From Solanum dulcamara (lineage: Eukaryota > Streptophyta > Magnoliopsida > Solanales > Solanaceae): a DNA stretch of 64,000 bases. Each line of letters begins with the position of its first letter. Position 1 is the first letter of the stretch. The DNA is taken from positions 32,857,097-32,921,096 of the forward strand of contig NC_077242.1 in assembly GCF_947179165.1 (NCBI RefSeq). Reading direction: 5' to 3'. Shown here one piece after another: positions 57,538-64,000 of this stretch. Both the position numbers and the translations under genes were made by a program. The notes beneath the pieces are model-generated. The model worked only from the letters and a program-made list of their open reading frames with translations. It had not been told where the DNA came from and made no database searches.

Positions 57538-59665
57538 TATAACACCCTGACTTTTTGAAATTTCTAGTTAACTCATGTATTCATGGTTCGATTAAGAGAT
57601 ATTAATAAACTAAGAGTTAAGTGGTATGTCACATTTTAAGTGTTCAACATTTGTATTTTAAATTTTAAAGTTTAGCGTGTTGCAAAATAAAACTTGGCAA
57701 AAATTGTCATGAGTTCTGTCTAATGATTTCTCTGAAATTTGGGTCAAATGTCTCAAAGTTTTTCTCCCAATATATAAAGAGTTATGGGTCCCACAACCTA
57801 TCAAATCGAATGTCTATGAGTTTATTTTCTGACGTATTAAACTATTCATCACTATGACTAAAGAATAGGGATATATTTTTTTTCTGTAAGACTGTAGTAG
57901 AAGGAACATGATGTGCCCCCCCTAGGGCGGTTGAGCTTTATAAAAGTGTATGTTCTTCATATTTTCTCATTTCCAGTTCGTGAAACCCCAAAAATCAGAG
58001 AAATTACTCCCTAAATCTTCCCTATACAGTGATAATCTCATCTTAGATCTTTAACAGAAATTGCTCTACATCGCGAGCATATCACTTTGGAAGAGTTTAC
58101 CCCATCAATTTTGTGGCATAGTTTCTTGGGTGTTGTGCCAGTAGGGTACTTCCCATACAAAATGCTCTTTGTTCTATAAATAGGGTATATATCAAGGTAA
58201 GAACATTCTTTTATTGGTTTATGGCTACTTTAGACCTCGGCTAGTACTTCTCTTGGTGAAAATCCATATCTTTTGTTGGATTATCATGTCACCTTATCTT
58301 CTTGCATACTTATAAGCATAATAAAGGTATGTTGAGTCTATTTACCTTTTTTGGCATGTTTCTATAATGCTGGAGATACAAAAAAGTTATTGTTGTTGTT
58401 ATATTTTAGTCAAGATTGTTGGTTGTTGGCTACTCGAGTTGTTGTAATACTCCCTTGTCAGGATTCATATTCTGTTAGTAGCATCCCTAGTTGTTCAAAT
58501 CTTAGATTCTATTCGTATAGGTTGCTTATAGCTAAATTTCTCGCTTTTAGACTATTTAATTTCTATTATTGACCTTGGGGCAATGGTGGTTAACTGTGGG
58601 AATGTGATCATTGCCTAAGAAGGCTTTGTGTTGCCTACTAGGCTATATTAGTGCCTAAGAAGGCTATGTTATGCCTACAGATCCATGGTGTTGCCTAAGA
58701 GGGCTAAGAGTTGCTATGGTGTTGCATAAGAGGGTTATGAGTTGCCTACGGGGCTATATTGATGCCTGAGAAGGCTATGTGTTGCCTATAGGGCTATATT
58801 GTTGCCAAGGGGGCTATAAGTTGACTATGAGGTAAATGTATGCCTAAGAAGGCTATGTACTTCTTACAGGGCTATATTATTGCCTATGAGAGCTATATGA
58901 CTACCTAAGAGGCTACGAGACTACTAATAAGGGTATATAGACTGAATTTGCACCTTCTGGGCTAATGGGGGCCTAGGAAAGTGGTCTCTTTGTTGATTGT
59001 ACATGCCAAGATTATGGAGGCTTGGTTAGGTTGTTGTTTGATTATATTTGGTATGTTTAGATTCTGGAGTAGGTCAGTATGCTTATCTTATTCTTGATTT
59101 CCTAACCTGATTACTTTTAGTATATTATGATGCGTGTTCATTTAGTCTATTGCAGTTCATACTCAACACGCTGATTTGTAATAATACCCCATTGTATAGG
59201 GGCGCTGCATTCATGCTTGCAGGTCCCGACATAAGGCCTGCTAGACCTCCCCAATAACAAGGTTGAGTTATAGCAGGTTAGTTAGACTTTTTATTCTGGA
59301 GCTATTTTTAGGGTTTGTTAGCTTTTGTTGTATATATTTTTGGGTAGGTCGGGACATTGTCCCTCCAAGCTTTACTACTCTTAGAGGCTTGTATACTAAT
59401 ATATAGGTTGTATAACTATGCTATAGCCATGTTGTCCTAGTTTGTTGGTTTGCTGAGGCTTGTTAGATGTTTGATGTATTTTCTTGATATGTTCCTTCTT
59501 TCAGTTATGGTATACACATCATGGTGGCCTCGATGGCCCAATTAGGACTTGTGTGCAAGTTGGCTATTTTTCATATAACTTATTAGGAGTAGTTGTTTCT
59601 TATATAGATCTGTTGACATAGGCCTTTCTGACCGAGGTCTTAATTTTGTAAAAAATATATTGTGG
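57538..59665 (+). repeat. 3' LTR of decayed gypsy element, 3'-truncated
   Basis: It starts TATAACACCCTGAC (TG changed to TA). A single CCCCCCCTAGGGCGG inverted motif near 57920 stands just before TTTATAAAAG (57936), a likely TATA box. A leader follows, then TTGCCTA-type tandem repeats at 58605-58935. The end resembles 50870 but breaks off near 59665, about 130 bp short of the expected TGACA. ORF 58351-58572 lies inside and has no known domain. Confidence 0.8.
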
Positions 59666-60955
59666 AGAATTACTGAGGCTAGTAAAGTCTGACCCACCAG
59701 GAACGAGATGAATTACGAGCCATACATCATTAGTATGAGCCGTAAGATGGTGGTCATGAAAATCCTGAGGCTGTACAACTAAGGTATTATTGGGCATGAG
59801 TATAGGTATAAGTTGTACTTTCTTTATACGAGTTGTACCCACAAGGCATAAGGAAGATGTCTTAGTGAAGGCAATAGTGATCACGATTTGTATTGACAGT
59901 CGTATGTCAATAGTATGAGTCTAGAGATGAGTCATAGGGACTAACATGAAATGTTGACTATTGAAAACCACGAGTTGACTAAAGTAGACAACGAGTCATA
60001 CATAGCTAATGGACCAGGTTTCTCAGTTTGTGTAGGATAAAATTTGTGTTTCCTATAAATACTCTTCCAAGAGGTTTTCTTATATCATATACTTTATTTC
60101 GAGAACACAATTTTAACAATTGCTTGTAACAAACTTTGGTTGGTTTTTAAGCAATTTAACACTTTGCTTCTTGATTATTGTTTTCAAGTTGATAATTAAA
60201 GAAGTTCATAATTATGATTTTCATAGTGAATTCTGATTTTTTTCTTCGATAATGTGTTGCTAAATCTCATAACTAGGATTGTGGAAATCGTGATGAACTA
60301 ATGAAGTAAGTTAACCTAAAAAGTGGTTGTTGAATATTGTTCATATATGTATTATTTTTTCTTGGTCATGAGTTCTTTGTAATAATTACAAATGTTATAA
60401 TTCATCTTAATTCTTAACTTGCTTAGTAAAAGTTATATAGAATAAGAAAAGAGATTAACAACGGACATTCAAGACTAACAATCCTCGTCTAATAACTTAA
60501 GCTATAAAAGTTAAAGTTGATTCGAGATAAACATAAGAGTATTCAAACACTCAAAGACCTAAAATGACTTGGAGTACCATTCATCTAAATAGGGTTGAAC
60601 AACAATAAGATGTATGAAACTTACCATTTTTCATGCTAGGGTTGAACAAATTTAGATGTACCGAACCTATCATTTTTCATGCTAAGGACCAAAATAGATC
60701 ACTAATATGATATATATGAAATCAGGGGGACACAATCCTAGTCCCTTTCAAAATTAATTTAAACTAATATTTGATAAACCATTGATTATAATTACATAGC
60801 CCTCTTCAGAAATAATTGACTGAAAGCTTAAATTACAGTATTGACCTGGTTTCTAGCAATGTTACCTATGGGATCGACCACAACTTAGTTGGGTTCAATA
60901 TTTGACCTAGGACCACTTTGTACTTCATTGCGAGGTAATTTAAATGTATCAACTA
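59666..60955 (+). repeat. LTR-like block of unassigned family
   Basis: Repeated ACGAGYCRTA-type half-sites lie at 59710-60000 (for example near 59717, 59743, 59835 and 59990). A TATA box CCTATAAATACTC (about 60052) follows, then a TTTCGAGAAC leader. GGGATCGACCACAACTTAGT (about 60872) and an end near ATGTATCA (60950) recall LTR ends of Tat or Athila elements. No second copy is in the window, so borders are guesses. A ~53-bp duplication with ATTTTTCATGCTA occurs at 60590-60690. Confidence 0.35.
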
Positions 60956-61466
60956 GTGAATTAAAAGTCTTTAATAGATGAATTTCTTTGCATCATTCCT
61001 TGGTAACGACACCATTATTGATAATATTCAACTACACATCATAATTTGATTTGTAGATGATCATTTGCAATATTTAATTGAACTATGAGTTATGATTAAT
61101 CTATAAGGAAAGGTTGTATACAATTCATCCTATAATGTGGTCTAATCACTAGAAATTTTTGCATTAATAAAAATATGCATTAAAAATAAATAGAGGGTTT
61201 AAATTTGAACAATAAATCTAAAGAGTTGCATGATTAATTCAGTTAATGCAATGCAATTTATAGAAATATGAGTTGTTTGCAAGTATTAAAGAATCTTAGG
61301 GATGTGCTAGTATGAATCAGAATCTAATAATTGTGCAATTGACCTTACTAAAAGCAGTTGAATATCATTGGGTAAGATAGCTTATGTATATTGACAGTAA
61401 TTTTACAGTTAACCACTAAATTTCACATAGGTTTACTCATATTCCAATGTATTATCATAACAATTC
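60956..61466. other. AT-rich stretch, nothing recognised
   Basis: No long ORF, repeat pair or known motif seen. It may be internal sequence of the preceding LTR element or old intergenic DNA. It ends at AATTC (61462-61466), the likely target site of the next LTR. Confidence 0.5.
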
Positions 61467-64000
61467 TGTTACACCCCACACTTTTGAACCTTGAAATGTA
61501 TTCCTAGTCTTCTTGAAAATGTCCATGAGACCCTTACTATCCAGACACTATCAAATGACCCTAAGAAGGGGAGAATGTGATACTCCATAGTAGAGAAGGT
61601 TGGAAATAGAGACATAAGAATCGAGAAAGAATTGGAGGCCAAGTAATGAGTCGTAGGACTCAATTTACCTACGGAAGCTACTAACTTAGAAGTATTACAT
61701 ACTTGAGCTACTTGAGGACATACCAAGATTACGTGGTAAGGATTACACGGGTTTTTAAAATAAGACGAGATTACGAACTCACAAGGAAGAGGAGAAGATG
61801 ACATGTGGCAGCCAATGAAGGCATGACATGTGGCAACACCTCAAGCAAGCAGGTGACCCACCTACTTGGGTTCAAGTAGGTGACCCACCTGCTTGGGGGA
61901 GGTGGTCCCCACTGCCACGTAGCAGCTCCACCTTGCTTGCATGGACACGGTGGCCCAATAGGGGCTGGACAAGTGTCCCCCTTAGGGGATGACATGTGTC
62001 ACCTCTTGGGACCACCCATATATGTGTATATGTAACTTATACAGCAGTTCCTACACTTAAAAATCTGCCAAAGATCAAGAAAACAAACCCTAATCCTAGA
62101 GAGAAAAACATGACGGCTTGGGAGAAAAATAAGGTAAGTCCCGATTTCATTTCGTAAATTAATTATCTAACATATACCACAATGATATGGAGGTATTAGT
62201 AGTATAAAATCATATATTGGTGCAGCACAAATCGGACAGCAAGTAGTCAAGGTGTTTAAATCACGCTAGAGAAGTTCCAAGGCACAATTTTGGGGAGTTT
62301 TGGCCAATTTTGGGTAAGGTAAGGTCTTCTCTTCTAATTTGAAGTTTATGGTATTGTTATAGGGTGTATTGAAAACCTTATAGTCTGCTTTAATTTAAGA
62401 AAAATTGTGAAAATGTTTGACGTTCGAAATAAACTAAATTGGAATCGTTATAGTTAAATTATAGTAGAAATGAGGCATTGTACATGTGGGGGATGCTGAT
62501 GGCCGTATGGTGGTGTGTTGAAGGTTCTAAAAGTGTCCTAAAGGAGGTGGGGGAGCTTCTAATTGTATCTACATGACCCCCCACTTCGTACGGTTAAATG
62601 TTTTGCAAAATGGAAACTAGAAACCTTATTTTGGTATCATAGTTTCGAGCGAGTCGTTTGGAGTTTATGTTATATATTGTTGATGTGAATTTCTTAAACA
62701 TATTCTGCAGGTTTTTGTTGTTTGTTGAATGTAGGTATTAGGAGTGAAAATGGAAATTCGGATAGGGCATATTATAGGGGAGGTGCTTCCCAATTTTCGT
62801 TAATGCCCTAACTAATTAAAGAACTAGTCAAGGAAACGAACAAGGAAATAGGTTCCATGAATACTAGGGTGTAACTTAAGGTGATGGAAAGTAAAGAGTG
62901 TTTTATATTCGTATTACTTCCATATTGAATAGGTTCAAAGGAGGATGAGGCGAACGTGGCAAAGAGTAACCCGTATGAGGTATGTGAAGCTTTCTCTTGG
63001 CATGTTTTTGGAATAAGTATGTAAAGCTGTCTTTCTTCCCTTTTGGCATGTCTTAGACTTAAGTAAATGGTATGTGAAATGATGGGATAATTCCATTCCC
63101 AGAACTCCAAGTACGCCTCATAACCCCTATCCACTACTTAGTATTGAAACTTCTATAAGAATTGAGTATTGCCTGTTAAGGCTTCTACATGTCAAAAAGT
63201 AGTGTGTGGAAAACTATCCCTCCATTCTCTTGATATGTACTTGGTATAAAAATGAGACTATGATGCCATAGTTGTTCACCGAGCTCCAGGATGGGCCGGA
63301 TACGAAATATGTACAGGATGACCACATGAAGGGAGGTACAGACTATGTAGAGCTTACTCTCTTTCTTTTCTGGCATGTTTTAGTTGTAAGTGAAATATGA
63401 TACGAGCTCCGGGGTAAATCCATTCTTAAACATCTCCTATTTACTTTTGAATATAGAACTCTTGTAATAGTTGAACTAGTTCCCTGGAACTTTTATATAT
63501 TAAGGAGATAATGAATGTACAGGCTCCAAGTCTTACAGACTATATGACACCAAGTGTTTTTATTCCATAAATGATTTGGCCCTATTTTAACACATGTCTA
63601 GGGTTTCCGAGATTACAATTGAGGCAGCCCATAATGGCATTTAGAGGACATTCAAGATGACTACACCACTACTCGGGTCCTTAGGCAAAAACTTAACTTT
63701 CTTATTCTATCGATTCTCTGATATGATTTAAATTGCATATAGTTACTTACTACTCTATTCATGGTAAAACCTCTTCGCCGAGTCCCAGGACGGTTATTAG
63801 ATTTGTACAATTCATTACATTGTCCACCGCCCCTCACTAGAGGATCGGGTTACGTATATATATATGATGATGTGTTGTAATAAGGTGGTGATGGCATGGG
63901 GCCGATGATGGTTTTACAGATGTATTCACCGGATCGTTGATAGGGCTGGCTATATGGTATAATTTGAATATGCATGCTTTTGTAATTCACAGAGTACAGG
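61467..64000 (+). repeat. big-family LTR, cut by window end
   Basis: It starts TGTTACACCCCACAC and follows the order of the solo LTR at 10946: TTACGAACTC, a cluster of GGGTGACCCACC-type near-palindromes (61845-61900), GACATGTGTCACC, a TATATGTGTATATG promoter stretch (about 62020), then TTCGTAAATTAATTA. The far end, and whether internal genes follow, lies beyond the window. ORFs (minus 61469-61995, 62808-63376) match no family. Confidence 0.85.

Noticed and set aside
59600..59884. Minus-strand ORF of 94 codons
   Set aside because: It crosses the junction between a truncated LTR and the next LTR-like block and shows no family motif.
61469..61995. Minus-strand ORFs at the start of the last LTR
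   Set aside because: They span the LTR start and its palindrome cluster; Pro/Ser-rich sequence results from the repeats.

Overview
The window is plant nuclear heterochromatin, most likely from a Solanaceae genome. The pointers are chromovirus-type Ty3/gypsy retrotransposons with very long TGTAAC...TGACA LTRs, initiator-Met primer-binding sites, Au/TS-type SINE pieces and a plant-specific transposon ORF. The species cannot be fixed from the sequence alone. I see no host gene, tRNA, rRNA or CRISPR. Nearly every base can be placed in an LTR retrotransposon, a solo LTR or a broken fragment, nested up to three levels deep.

Layout. 1-1579: integrase/chromodomain end and LTR remnant of a plus-strand gypsy element. 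1580-10272: a decayed minus-strand gypsy element (3' LTR, pol, gag, PBS, partial 5' LTR). 10273-14524: a partial LTR (family A) holding a 3.05 kb solo LTR with its CAAAG duplication. 14525-19450: a gypsy element reduced to integrase between two LTR pieces. 19451-21115: RNase H/integrase fragment. 21116-34934 and 48343-49365: a head-to-tail array of a non-autonomous element whose LTR-like module reads on the minus strand while its ORF reads on the plus strand. That array was hit by a family-A solo LTR (21961-27751, CTAAT), itself hit by a 3.6 kb solo LTR (23403-27021, AGTCT). It was hit again by a third solo LTR of that big family (34935-48342), which in turn received the one complete element of the window (35264-45202, TCTTC). 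49366-59665: pieces of another gypsy family, including a decayed element with PBS, gag-pol, PPT and 3' LTR. 59666-61466: an unclassified LTR-like block and unassigned AT-rich DNA. 61467-64000: start of a fourth big-family LTR, cut by the window end.

The complete element has 2.43 kb LTRs differing at about 30 sites by eye, a perfect TSD, PBS and PPT, and gag, protease, RT, RNase H, integrase and chromodomain in order. It nevertheless carries one frameshift and two in-frame stops. As it stands it cannot make a full Gag-Pol protein; its LTRs may still be transcribed.

The two observations most worth following are: (1) the tandem array with an ORF antisense to its LTRs, and (2) that many sequence-unrelated LTR families here carry, between LTR start and promoter, a cluster of short near-palindromes whose sequence is specific to the family. 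The empty sites preserved in paralogous repeats give direct proof of three of the nested insertions.
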